Source of the DNA: DATKXO01 sp035528995
GTDB taxonomy: Bacteria > Planctomycetota > Phycisphaerae > UBA1845
Assembly: GCA_035528995.1 (NCBI GenBank)
Contig: DATKXO010000071.1
Span: 1 to 30,980, forward strand
Direction of reading: 5' to 3'
Length of the DNA stretch: 30,980 nucleotides
Positions within the stretch are counted from its first letter, which is position 1, and each line of letters starts with the position of its first letter. Positions 1-7,521 of the stretch are shown here, in pieces. Both the position numbers and the translations under genes were made by a program. The notes beneath the pieces were generated by a model that had not been told where the DNA came from, made no database searches, and saw only the letters and a list, made by a program, of their open reading frames with translations.

Positions 1-390
1 ATCCACACGATCCAACGAAACCAAACCCCACCCAACACAACCTAACTCCCGATCGCACAGATGCTAACGACGAAGACCCCATGCGCAAAACCCCCTCAAT
101 CGACGCACAAAACGCGCCCGAACTAGCGCCCTTCGCGCCGAAACCAGCCGTGTCCGCGCTTGATCGCGCCATCAATCGCCCCCATTTGCGCGAGTGCCCG
201 TCCGCGCGCCGCGCCCGTCCCCGCCGTCATTCGCCATTCGCTATTCGCCATTCCCCAATCCCCCTCCCGCCCCGCTTTGCGGTGGTCGGCTGGCCCGCGC
301 CGCCCCCCCCGGCTATCATCAAGCCCTCAGTTTGCAGCGAGGTCGACGGGGGATGTGGCGGAACAGACGCACGAGTGAGGGAATCAGGTC
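1..390. other. Non-coding leader region upstream of the thiolase gene
   Basis: No convincing coding sequence is visible here. The first 130 bases of the plus strand are poor in G and rich in A and C. A degenerate heptamer array lies at 228-262 and a run of eight C at 303-310. TATCAT at 314-319 resembles a -10 box, but I see no matching -35. The open frames that cross this region run into the thiolase gene out of frame and have simple Arg/Pro-rich composition, so I treat them as chance. Confidence 0.6.
228..262. repeat. Degenerate 7-bp tandem repeat (CATTCGC)
   Basis: Five consecutive heptamers can be read: CATTCGC, CATTCGC, TATTCGC, CATTCCC and CAATCCC. The array lies about 130 bp upstream of the thiolase start in non-coding DNA. 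It is a simple-sequence tract of unknown function. Confidence 0.75.
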
Positions 391-1569
391 ATGATCAGGA
401 ATGTCTACATCGCCGGTACCAAGCGGACACCCTGGGGCTCCTTCGGAGGCTCGCTCTCGGAGGTCCCCGCTGCCCAGCTCGGCAGCACGGCCATCAAGGC
501 CGCGTTGGAGAAGGCCGGTGTCAAGCCGGCCGACGTGGACGAGGTCATCATGGGCAACGTCATCGGTGCCGGACTGGGGCAGAACATCGCCCGACAGTGC
601 AGCATCGCCGCCGGGGTCCCCAAGGAGGTCCCCTGCACCACCATCAGCAAGGTCTGCGGCTCCTCCATCAAGACCGTCATCGCCGCCGCACAGGCCGTCC
701 AGTGCGGTGACGCCGAGATCGTCGTCGCCGGCGGCGTCGAGAGCATGTCCGGCGCTCCCTACCTCCTGCCCAAGGCCCGAACCGGCTACCGTATGGGCGA
801 CGGAACGCTCGTCGATGCCATGGTCCACGACGCCCTGTGGGACATCTACAACGACGTCCACATGGGCACCTGCGGCGACAAATGCGCCGCCAAGTACGGC
901 TTCACCCTCGACGACCAGAACAACTTCGCCGTCGAGAGCTACAGGCGAGCCCGCAAGGCCCAGGCCGACGGCATCCTGGCCCACGAGATCGTCCCCGTCG
1001 AGGTCAAGACCAGAAAGGCAACCGTTACCGTCGACCAGGACGAGGAGCCCCAGCGTTTCAACGAGGAGAAGCTCCGCAAGCTGCGGCCGGCCTTCGGGCC
1101 GGAGGGCACCGTCACCGCCGGCAACGCCTCCACCATCAACGACGGCGCCGGGGCCATGATCGTCTGCAGCGAGGAAAAAGCTAAGGCCCTTAACATCCAC
1201 CTCGAGGGACGCATCCTCGGCTACGCCGGCGCCGCCACCGATCCCGATTGGTTCACCGTCGCTCCGGTCCAGGCCATGCGCAACCTCGCCGAGAGGCTCG
1301 ACCTCAAGTGGGCCGACGTCGACGTCTTCGAGATCAACGAGGCCTTCTCCGTCGTCACCATGGTGGCCATGAAGGATCTCGGCCTTCCGCATGAGAAAGT
1401 CAATATATTCGGCGGCGCCGTGGCCCTGGGCCACCCCGTCGGCGCCACCGGCGCCCGGCTGGTCACCACCACCCTGAACGCCCTGCGACACACCGGCGGA
1501 AAGCTGGGCGTCGCCAGCCTCTGCATCGGCGGCGGCGAGGCCTTGGCCATCGCCCTCGAGCGCGTCTGA
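391..1569 (+). CDS. Acetyl-CoA C-acetyltransferase (thiolase II family)
   Basis: This 392-residue cytoplasmic enzyme should interconvert two acetyl-CoA with acetoacetyl-CoA plus CoA. All thiolase landmarks are present at canonical positions: the acylated nucleophile Cys89 in KVCGSSIKT, the GGVESMS segment near 114-120, the NEAF motif, His348 in GHPVGATGAR and the second catalytic Cys378 in CIGGGEA. The length is the usual 390-395. The ATG at 391 gives the family N-terminus directly (IRNVYIAGTKRTPWGSFGG); the ribosome-binding site is weak (gaggga). It is monocistronic as far as can be seen. The only related metabolic gene in the window is citrate synthase, so whether it serves ketone-body, polyhydroxyalkanoate or fatty-acid turnover cannot be told. 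Longer-chain 3-ketoacyl-CoA thiolase activity is the main alternative. Confidence 0.95.
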   Translation: MIRNVYIAGTKRTPWGSFGGSLSEVPAAQLGSTAIKAALEKAGVKPADVDEVIMGNVIGAGLGQNIARQCSIAAGVPKEVPCTTISKVCGSSIKTVIAAAQAVQCGDAEIVVAGGVESMSGAPYLLPKARTGYRMGDGTLVDAMVHDALWDIYNDVHMGTCGDKCAAKYGFTLDDQNNFAVESYRRARKAQADGILAHEIVPVEVKTRKATVTVDQDEEPQRFNEEKLRKLRPAFGPEGTVTAGNASTINDGAGAMIVCSEEKAKALNIHLEGRILGYAGAATDPDWFTVAPVQAMRNLAERLDLKWADVDVFEINEAFSVVTMVAMKDLGLPHEKVNIFGGAVALGHPVGATGARLVTTTLNALRHTGGKLGVASLCIGGGEALAIALERV

Positions 1570-1636
1570 CGCGCCCGAAGCGATCGTAGTGACACGCTCG
1601 TGACGCCGGACTCGTGACGCCCGGCCACGGACGGAT

Positions 1637-1662
1637 TGTGGGGCCGGTTGCCAACCGGTCCC
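1637..1662. repeat. Intergenic hairpin repeat (CCGGTT-GCC-AACCGG)
   Basis: Six-base arms at 1644-1649 and 1653-1658 enclose a 3-base loop, preceded by TGTGGGG. The layout (a TGxxxC-type lead followed by a self-complementary core with a TTG/TTCC-like loop) resembles copies near 16407, 28211, 28266 and 30766. It lies between the thiolase and kinase genes and argues against a kinase start upstream of 1744. Confidence 0.5.
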
Positions 1663-1743
1663 GGGGCCGCGAATACGGGGTCTTCAGCCTTGGCCGCGCA
1701 ACTGAGGCCGCCCGATTGCCTCCGGGCCCTCGGGCCAAACGAC

Positions 1744-2466
1744 ATGCCCGAGTCGCTCGACGTGAGCGGTGTGCCCTACGCCCGTGTCACCACCTGGAAA
1801 CACGATTTCTTCGCCGCCACCGGCCTCTACCAGCACGCCGGCCGGGGCGTCGTGGTCAAGATCGCCCGGCGCGGCGGTTTCCTGGGCATCCCCCTGAACT
1901 GGGTCGGCCGACTCCTGACCCGACACGAGGCCGACCTGCTCAACCGACTTGGCGACCTCGACGGCATCCCCCGCCTGGTCGGCATTGTTGGTGACAACGT
2001 CCTGGTCCACGCCTTCGTCCCCGGCCGGGCCCTGCACAAGGGCGAACGGGTCGATGATCACTTCTTCACCCGCTTGTCCGCCATCCTCGCCGAGCTGCAC
2101 CGCCGCGGCATCGCCTACGTCGACCTCGAAAAGCCCACCAACGTCCTGGTCGCAGACGACGGAAAACCCTACCTGGTGGACTTCCAGATCAGTTGGCCCT
2201 GGCCGCTGGGATGGTTCGTCCGCACGCCGCTTGCGGCCTGGCTCTGCCGTCGTCTCCAGCAGGCCGACCTCTATCACCTGCGCAAGCTGCGCCGCCGATT
2301 CCGTCCCGATCAGATGTCCCCGCGAGAACTGGCCCAGTCCTACCACCGCCCCTGGCCCGTGCGCCTCCACGCCCGCCTCACCCGACCGCTCACCCGCCTC
2401 CGCCGTCGCGCCCTGGCCAAACTCGACCCGGTCCGCTACGACGGCGAACGAGGCCGCACCGACTGA
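1744..2466 (+). CDS. Small protein-kinase-fold protein (RIO/LPS-kinase-like)
   Basis: A 240-residue protein with a compact eukaryotic-like kinase core. The putative ATP-binding lysine is Lys39 in GVVVKIARR. The catalytic loop is HRRGIAYVDLEKPTNVLV, with Asp127, Lys130 and Asn133. The metal-binding Asp147 lies in LVDFQ, where Gln replaces the usual Gly of DFG. The family (RIO, Kdo/WaaP-type and antibiotic-kinase-like folds) phosphorylates proteins, sugars or lipopolysaccharide core; the substrate here is unknown. The C-terminal 80 residues are Arg-rich and basic, and a hydrophobic patch (WPWPLGWF) follows the Asp147 motif, so membrane association is possible. I chose ATG 1744 because the longer frame from TTG 1636 runs through a hairpin repeat and has no family similarity. 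A strong hairpin begins 10 bp after the stop codon. Confidence 0.75.
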   Translation: MPESLDVSGVPYARVTTWKHDFFAATGLYQHAGRGVVVKIARRGGFLGIPLNWVGRLLTRHEADLLNRLGDLDGIPRLVGIVGDNVLVHAFVPGRALHKGERVDDHFFTRLSAILAELHRRGIAYVDLEKPTNVLVADDGKPYLVDFQISWPWPLGWFVRTPLAAWLCRRLQQADLYHLRKLRRRFRPDQMSPRELAQSYHRPWPVRLHARLTRPLTRLRRRALAKLDPVRYDGERGRTD

Positions 2467-2475
2467 CGACCCCCC

Positions 2476-2518
2476 GCACCGCAACGTTAACCGGCCGCCG
2501 TTAACCGGATTGCGGTGC
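2476..2518 (+). terminator. Strong hairpin after the kinase gene, likely terminator
   Basis: Perfect 9-bp arms (GCACCGCAA at 2476-2484 and TTGCGGTGC at 2510-2518) enclose a second pair of GTTAAC hexamers (2486-2491 and 2500-2505) around an 8-base loop. There is no T-tract after it, so it may act as a non-canonical terminator or 3'-end stabiliser. It begins 10 bp after the kinase stop codon. Confidence 0.6.
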
Positions 2519-2525
2519 TCGCCCC

Positions 2526-2554
2526 TTTACCGACCGTGTCGGCGGGGATAGAAT
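2526..2554 (+). promoter_or_regulatory. Candidate sigma-70-type promoter for the protease-propeller gene
   Basis: TTTACC (2526-2531), a 17-bp spacer and TAGAAT (2549-2554) match the -35/-10 consensus at 4 and 5 of 6 positions. It sits 8 bp downstream of the kinase hairpin and about 215 bp upstream of the next start codon. This implies a long leader. No function is visible in the leader (2560-2768). Confidence 0.45.
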
Positions 2555-2768
2555 GATGATGTAGAGCGGTGACCGGGGCGCGACACTCCGTTCGGGGAAC
2601 GACTCCGGCTTCCACACCTCAAGGCCCGAAGTTGGTCGCGGACTAACTGACTGAATGGTGCCCCAGGGTCCTCGCCTCGCAGTCAAGGAGTCCTCAAGGA
2701 CATGGCCCGTCGACTCCGGCGGATATGGCGCAGCTGGCCATGCCATCTAACAGGGAAGGTCCGCATCG

Positions 2769-5153
2769 ATGTCCGCGCGACCCGCAACGGCGTTTTCGAG
2801 CATGCTGTTGGGGCTGCTGGCAGCACTACCCATCGGCTGCCAGCCCGCCGCATCCGGCGGCTCGGACCCGCCGCCAAACGAAAACGAGGTCACAAACCCG
2901 CTTCCCGGCGAGTGCCCGGCGCCCGCGGGCTATTCCGTCACCGGTGCCCTCGATATGCCCGGATACGAGGTCTTCCCCAAACCGGGTATCCCAAAAATCG
3001 TCCGCGACGCCCCCCTGCCTGAAAGTGTCGACCTGGCCGAGTTCCTGCCCGCTGCCGGGCATCAGGCGTATCTCAACTCTTGCTGCGCCTGGGCCGCCGG
3101 CTATGGCCTCATGACTTACTTGGCGGCACTCAACATCGAAAGCTGGGGCGACGTGAACGAGCCGGAACATCACTTCAGCCCGGCCTTCCTCTTCAATCAG
3201 GCTAACACCTACGCCCTGGGCGGCTCCGATCATGCCAGTTGCTGTGAGGCCGGCGTGCGACCCGCCGACCTGTTTGAGTTACTCCGCGATGAGGGATGCG
3301 CGACCTGGGCCACGATGCCCTACACAACCGAGGCCTGCTCATCTTCGCCCGACGATACCGCTCGAGCCGAGGCGGCCGAATTCAGGATCACCCATTTCTC
3401 GGCTGTTGCAGATGCTCACGACCCCACCAGCATCAAGGTCCACCTCGGGGCCGAGAAGCCGAGCCCCGTCCTGGTGACTTTGATGGTCGGCGACGTGTTC
3501 GAAGACCTTACCGCCGGCGGCATCTACGCCACGCCGGAGGAAGCCGGCGGGATGTACCACGCGGTTCTGGTTGTCGGCTATGACGATGAGCGCGCGGCGT
3601 TCAAGATCATGAACTCCTGGGGGACCGACTGGGGCGACCGCGGTTTCGGTTGGATCTCCTACGACGTATGGCCGGACGCGCTTCACCAGGCATTCGAGGT
3701 CGGTAACTGTCTCAACTCGTCTTATGCCCGCGAATGCTTCGAGGCCGCCGGTGGCACGCATGTGAACAACGTGCGCGCCGGCTGCGCGTTCAACCCGCTG
3801 TTTGACTCCGATGGCGACGGGTATCCCGACAGCGTGGAGATCAAGTTCGCGGGCTACGGCTTAAACCCATATGAGCCCGACGAGAACCCCGACTTCGAGG
3901 TCATCGACGATGCCGACGGCGACGGTTGGCCCATCCTGAGCGAGGTGGCCTTCGGGACCGATCCCGAGGATGCCCAGGATTTCCCCTTCACCTGCGGCTA
4001 CGAGTACCCCCCGAAGTTGATCGAGGCCCCCGAGGCCGTGGTCTGTGTGGACTACCTGCTGTTTCACGAGAGAAGCTTCGCCAGCGGCGGCACCGGCCCG
4101 CGCGGAGTGACTGTGGCGGACCTCAACCAGGACAGCCTGCCCGACGTCGTGCTGGCCAACAGCGACTTCGACGGCACCGGCTCCGGGGCGAACGTGACGG
4201 TCCTGCTCGGCCGCGGGGATGGAACGCTCGATGCGCCGGCCGTCGTCGCAACCGGCCAGGCGCCGCGGTACTTGGCCACGGGTCTCTTGAACGGGGACGC
4301 ATTCGTTGATCTGGTCTTCACCGACGACGATCGAGAGACCGTCAACGTCCTGCTCGGCAACGGTGACGGGACCTTCCAGGCCGGTCCAATCCTGACCCTG
4401 GCGGGGGGCGCCGGCCCGATCGCCCTAGCCGATCTCGACGCAGACGGTCCTGTCGATCTGATCGTCCCCGGCACGGATACGACGAACCTCTTCTTCGGCG
4501 CCGGGGACGGGACCTTCCCGACTCAGCAGACGGTCGATGCCGGCTTCTCCAGAACACCGGTCGTCCCGGCCGACCTGAACGAGGATGGCGTCGTCGATCT
4601 GGCCGCATACCGATTTGTCGACGGGCGCTTCGGCGTCGTCGTCGTGCTCGGTGCGGGCGACGGAACGTTCACCGAGGCGGAATACATCGACTTCGGCCCG
4701 CTCGAAATCGGTATCTCCGTTCCCATTGCTCTGGCGCCGGGGGATTTTGACGGCGACGGCCACACCGATCTGGCCGTCGCCCTGGTGGCCAACTCGACGG
4801 TCTCGATCCTCTTCGGAGCGGGCGATGGCACGCTGCCCCGGCGACAGGACGTGTCCACGACGGCCTTCGTGGGCCAGCCGGACGGATTGGCCGCCGCCGA
4901 CGTAGACCGCGATGGTGTGGATGACCTGGCCCTGGCCAGTCAAACGGGCGACGCCGTCGTCCTGCGCAGCAACGCAGACGGCACCTTCACCGAATCGAGC
5001 CACACCGTCGCGGATGGCGAGATTGCGACGATCGTCAGCCTGGCGGTCGGCGATCTGGACGGCGACGCCGACGGTGACATCATCGTTCCGGTCGGCGTGC
5101 CACCGGATGTGGTTGTCCTGCGGAACGTCTGCGAACCGAGCGATGGGACCTAG
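2769..5153 (+). CDS. Exported papain-like (C1) protease fused to Ca-binding repeats and a seven-repeat FG-GAP/VCBS propeller
   Basis: A 794-residue secreted or lipid-anchored protein. Residues 1-24 are a hydrophobic signal ending in LPIGC24; Pro at the -3 position makes the lipobox imperfect. Residues about 85-320 form a papain-like domain: Gln99 and nucleophile Cys105 in LNSCCAWA, His264 in YHAVLVVGY and Asn282 in MNSWGTDWGD. Residues 344-405 hold two thrombospondin-3-like DxDGDG calcium loops (FDSDGDG, DDADGDG). Residues 440-790 carry seven repeats with a D-x-D/N-x-D-G-x-x-D-L core and an LGxGDGTF strand, enough for one closed seven-blade propeller. Six Cys outside the active site suggest disulfides. 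The start has GGGAAGG 11 bp upstream. It probably binds and cuts extracellular protein or glycoprotein. The substrate is unknown, and the two lipoprotein genes downstream may act with it. Confidence 0.88.
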   Translation: MSARPATAFSSMLLGLLAALPIGCQPAASGGSDPPPNENEVTNPLPGECPAPAGYSVTGALDMPGYEVFPKPGIPKIVRDAPLPESVDLAEFLPAAGHQAYLNSCCAWAAGYGLMTYLAALNIESWGDVNEPEHHFSPAFLFNQANTYALGGSDHASCCEAGVRPADLFELLRDEGCATWATMPYTTEACSSSPDDTARAEAAEFRITHFSAVADAHDPTSIKVHLGAEKPSPVLVTLMVGDVFEDLTAGGIYATPEEAGGMYHAVLVVGYDDERAAFKIMNSWGTDWGDRGFGWISYDVWPDALHQAFEVGNCLNSSYARECFEAAGGTHVNNVRAGCAFNPLFDSDGDGYPDSVEIKFAGYGLNPYEPDENPDFEVIDDADGDGWPILSEVAFGTDPEDAQDFPFTCGYEYPPKLIEAPEAVVCVDYLLFHERSFASGGTGPRGVTVADLNQDSLPDVVLANSDFDGTGSGANVTVLLGRGDGTLDAPAVVATGQAPRYLATGLLNGDAFVDLVFTDDDRETVNVLLGNGDGTFQAGPILTLAGGAGPIALADLDADGPVDLIVPGTDTTNLFFGAGDGTFPTQQTVDAGFSRTPVVPADLNEDGVVDLAAYRFVDGRFGVVVVLGAGDGTFTEAEYIDFGPLEIGISVPIALAPGDFDGDGHTDLAVALVANSTVSILFGAGDGTLPRRQDVSTTAFVGQPDGLAAADVDRDGVDDLALASQTGDAVVLRSNADGTFTESSHTVADGEIATIVSLAVGDLDGDADGDIIVPVGVPPDVVVLRNVCEPSDGT

Positions 5154-5221
5154 CCACTTGGAGCGTCATCATTCATCCGGCGGAGATCGCCGACCACCTT
5201 CATTATCGAAAGGACATTACG

Positions 5222-6301
5222 ATGAGCACACGACGAACGCGATTGGCGTACATGATTGCCTGCGCGGCGGTTGCGGGCCTGGCAGGCTGCGTGTCGAGCG
5301 GAGGTGGCGGCGGTGATGGCGGTGACGAAGACGGAACCGATGGCGTGACGAGCGGCGAAATGGCCATGCTCTCCCCGCCAGACTTCGAGGTTGTAGGCGG
5401 CAGTGCCCCGACTTATGCGTGGACGCAGGTCTCCGGCCCACTAGTTACGCTCGACGATGCCACGGCAAAAAACCCGTCCTTCCCTGCACCGCAGGTGAAC
5501 GAGGCGACGGTCCTGGGGTTCAAGGTGGAGGTGACCTCAGGTGGCACTACGCTTATTTTTGACGTGGAAGTGGTCGTCCACCCCGCCGCCGATGAGGCGC
5601 ATGGAGGCGGGGGCGGAGGCGATGGCGGAGGTGATTCTCCGCTGGCAACGTGCGGTCAGGTGGGCGGAGCGTGCGTAAACAACGGCAATTGCTGCATTGG
5701 CCTCACCTGCAACGCCCAGACCAACATCTGCGAGGAAGGGGGCGTTGAGGGCGAGGGCGAAGGGGAGGGAGAGGAAGGTTGTGGAGGTGGCCCTGACGGT
5801 CTGGTTTCGGTCAATGGGGGGGGTGGCGCGTTGGCAGACCGCCTGGGTGGTGCGACATTCACCGGTGACGCGACTGGTGAGCTTGTTGCCGGCACACTGA
5901 GCCTGGCTTTCGATGCCGACGGCGTGCTGATCCATTTGGGGGGAACGGCTATTGGCGGCCTGCTCGGCTTGCCGGAACAGAGCGAGGTATTCTTTGATTA
6001 CGGACGGCAATCTGTCACGGGCACATATGCGACCGAGGGCGGTACCCGGACTTTGGAGGAGTTCCTTGCCGAGTCTGAACAAAGCATCGAGCTCTGCCGA
6101 GTTGTGGTGCTTTTGGTGGGCGACTCGCTGAGCGTTCGAACGGGTTATCTAGCGGAACTGGCATCTCATCCGACGGGCGAGCAGACAGTCGAACTCGAAG
6201 CCACCCTGCGGTTCCAGACCGACGACGAGCTTCGAGGCGCCCTGGGGACGTCTTGGTACTCGGATAGCCAAGCACTGCTCTTCCTGCTTCAGCGTGATTG
6301 A
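5222..6301 (+). CDS. Lipoprotein with PKD-like domain and six-Cys knot, paralogue A
   Basis: A 359-residue lipoprotein. A basic N-terminus (STRRTR), a hydrophobic stretch and the lipobox LAGC23 are followed by a Gly/Asp linker. Residues 60-120 read TYAWTQVSGP...VTLDDATAKNPSF and then SGGTTLIFDVEVVV, a PKD/REJ-like beta-sandwich. After a second Gly-rich linker, Cys144, 151, 157, 158, 163 and 170 give C-x6-C-x5-CC-x4-C-x6-C, the spacing of inhibitor-cystine-knot peptides. A Gly/Glu repeat (about 174-185) leads to a C-terminal domain (190-359) that I do not recognise. The start is supported by AAAGGA at 5209-5214. The region from tatcgaaaggac through the first codons is almost identical to that of the next gene, so these are tandem duplicates. 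It is 68 bp after the protease-propeller gene and possibly co-transcribed with it. Confidence 0.85.
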   Translation: MSTRRTRLAYMIACAAVAGLAGCVSSGGGGGDGGDEDGTDGVTSGEMAMLSPPDFEVVGGSAPTYAWTQVSGPLVTLDDATAKNPSFPAPQVNEATVLGFKVEVTSGGTTLIFDVEVVVHPAADEAHGGGGGGDGGGDSPLATCGQVGGACVNNGNCCIGLTCNAQTNICEEGGVEGEGEGEGEEGCGGGPDGLVSVNGGGGALADRLGGATFTGDATGELVAGTLSLAFDADGVLIHLGGTAIGGLLGLPEQSEVFFDYGRQSVTGTYATEGGTRTLEEFLAESEQSIELCRVVVLLVGDSLSVRTGYLAELASHPTGEQTVELEATLRFQTDDELRGALGTSWYSDSQALLFLLQRD

Positions 6302-6466
6302 TCGGTCGGCATCCGCGGCTCACGGCTTGGACTTGCGCGAGCAGATTCCATCAGACGGGCGCCAGGATGACTGCCATGGGTATGACAACGCAACAGAACC
6401 GCTCGGACGGACATGCTTCGATCAAAGATCACCACCGAGGATCGTAGTTATCGAAAGGACGGCACG

Positions 6467-7366
6467 ATGAACACACGACGAACGCGCCTGGCGTGTACGG
6501 TCGTTTGCACGGCGTTGGCGGCCCTCGCGGGCTGCCAGTCCGGGGGCGGAGGAGGTGGCGGTCAGCCTGGCGAAGACCGGGGCGGCGGCGGACCGACCGG
6601 GGAGATGATCACGCTGTCTGCGCCGGAGCTGGCAGCGGCCGGCGGCGCACCGACGTATGCCTGGACGCAGGTGTCAGGGCCGCCGGTCGTGCTCGACGAT
6701 CCGACCTCAAGAACGCCGTCGTTCCCCGTACCCGACGTTCAGGAAGCGACCATCCTCGGCTTCGAGGTGGAGGTGACTTCGGGTGGCACCACGCTGACCT
6801 TCGACGTGGAGGTGGTCGTCCACCCAACAACCGCCGACGGCGGCGGTGGACCCGCCCCGGTGCCGGTCATCTGCGGGCGGGAGGGCGCCCCCTGCCTCTT
6901 AGACAGCGATTGCTGTGCAGAACTGGTGTGCGGCGAACTCGGCTGGTGTGCAGACGGCGGCGGCGAGGCCCCGGCCATCATCGGCAACGTCCCACCTTCA
7001 CTGACCATCACCTCGCCCGTGGAGGACCTGACCGTTGTTCAGGGCGAACAGTTCGAGATAAGTTGGACCGACTCTGATCGAGACTCGAACGCCCTGATCT
7101 CCTTCGCTTTGGTGGATGCATCTGAACCGGATTGGGTCGTCCCGCTCGTCGAGGGGTTGCTCGAGAACGACCTCGATGCCAACCTCGACTGGACAGCCCA
7201 GACTTTCACCGCCAGCACCGAGTTGGCGACGCCGGGCGATTACTACATCCGCGGTACGATCGACGACGGCGTCAACGCCCCGGTGGTGACATTCGCCACC
7301 CATGCCGAGCCCGACGCCGAGAGGGTACTGCTGACCGTGCGGCAACAGGGCTTTGTCCCGGCATAA
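6467..7366 (+). CDS. Lipoprotein with PKD-like domain and six-Cys knot, paralogue B
   Basis: A 299-residue lipoprotein (lipobox LAGC23) whose first 165 residues match paralogue A in order: Gly-rich linker, PKD-like domain (63-119, with TYAWTQVSGP and TSGGTTLTFDVEVVVHP) and a six-Cys knot at Cys136, 143, 149, 150, 155 and 161 (C-x6-C-x5-CC-x4-C-x5-C). The C-terminus (174-295) is different: an Ig/cadherin-like domain beginning PPSLTITSPVEDLTVVQG, with FEISWTDSDRDSNA and a terminal beta-strand. I chose ATG 6467 over an earlier in-frame ATG because AAAGGA lies at 6454-6459 in exactly the same place as in paralogue A. It is probably anchored in the outer membrane or cell surface and binds a ligand. 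No catalytic residues are apparent. Confidence 0.85.
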   Translation: MNTRRTRLACTVVCTALAALAGCQSGGGGGGGQPGEDRGGGGPTGEMITLSAPELAAAGGAPTYAWTQVSGPPVVLDDPTSRTPSFPVPDVQEATILGFEVEVTSGGTTLTFDVEVVVHPTTADGGGGPAPVPVICGREGAPCLLDSDCCAELVCGELGWCADGGGEAPAIIGNVPPSLTITSPVEDLTVVQGEQFEISWTDSDRDSNALISFALVDASEPDWVVPLVEGLLENDLDANLDWTAQTFTASTELATPGDYYIRGTIDDGVNAPVVTFATHAEPDAERVLLTVRQQGFVPA

Positions 7367-7420
7367 CCACAGGATGACCACAGACAGTCACGTTCCGGGC
7401 CGACGTTCGATGCGATAACG

Positions 7421-7445
7421 CCACCGAGCCGCCCGGTGGGGCGAC
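7421..7445. terminator. Hairpin between convergent genes
   Basis: CCACCG (7423-7428) and CGGTGG (7436-7441) pair around a 7-base loop, extended by one more C-G pair. It lies in the 155-bp gap between the convergent lipoprotein B and citrate synthase genes. It could terminate both, but no T-tract is present. Confidence 0.4.
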
Positions 7446-7521
7446 CCGATGGCGTCGGATTCACTGCTCGTCAATGCTGTGGCTGTCGTCAGTGACCGCT
7501 CCTTCACGGTCGCGGCTCGGT

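Noticed and set aside
319..1491. Long antisense frame over the thiolase gene
   Set aside because: It is the mirror of the thiolase codon pattern: Gly/Asp/Val-rich, with no family motifs and no ribosome-binding site.
1636..1743. TTG start giving a longer kinase
   Set aside because: The 36 added residues cross a hairpin repeat, look non-coding and are not expected in the family.
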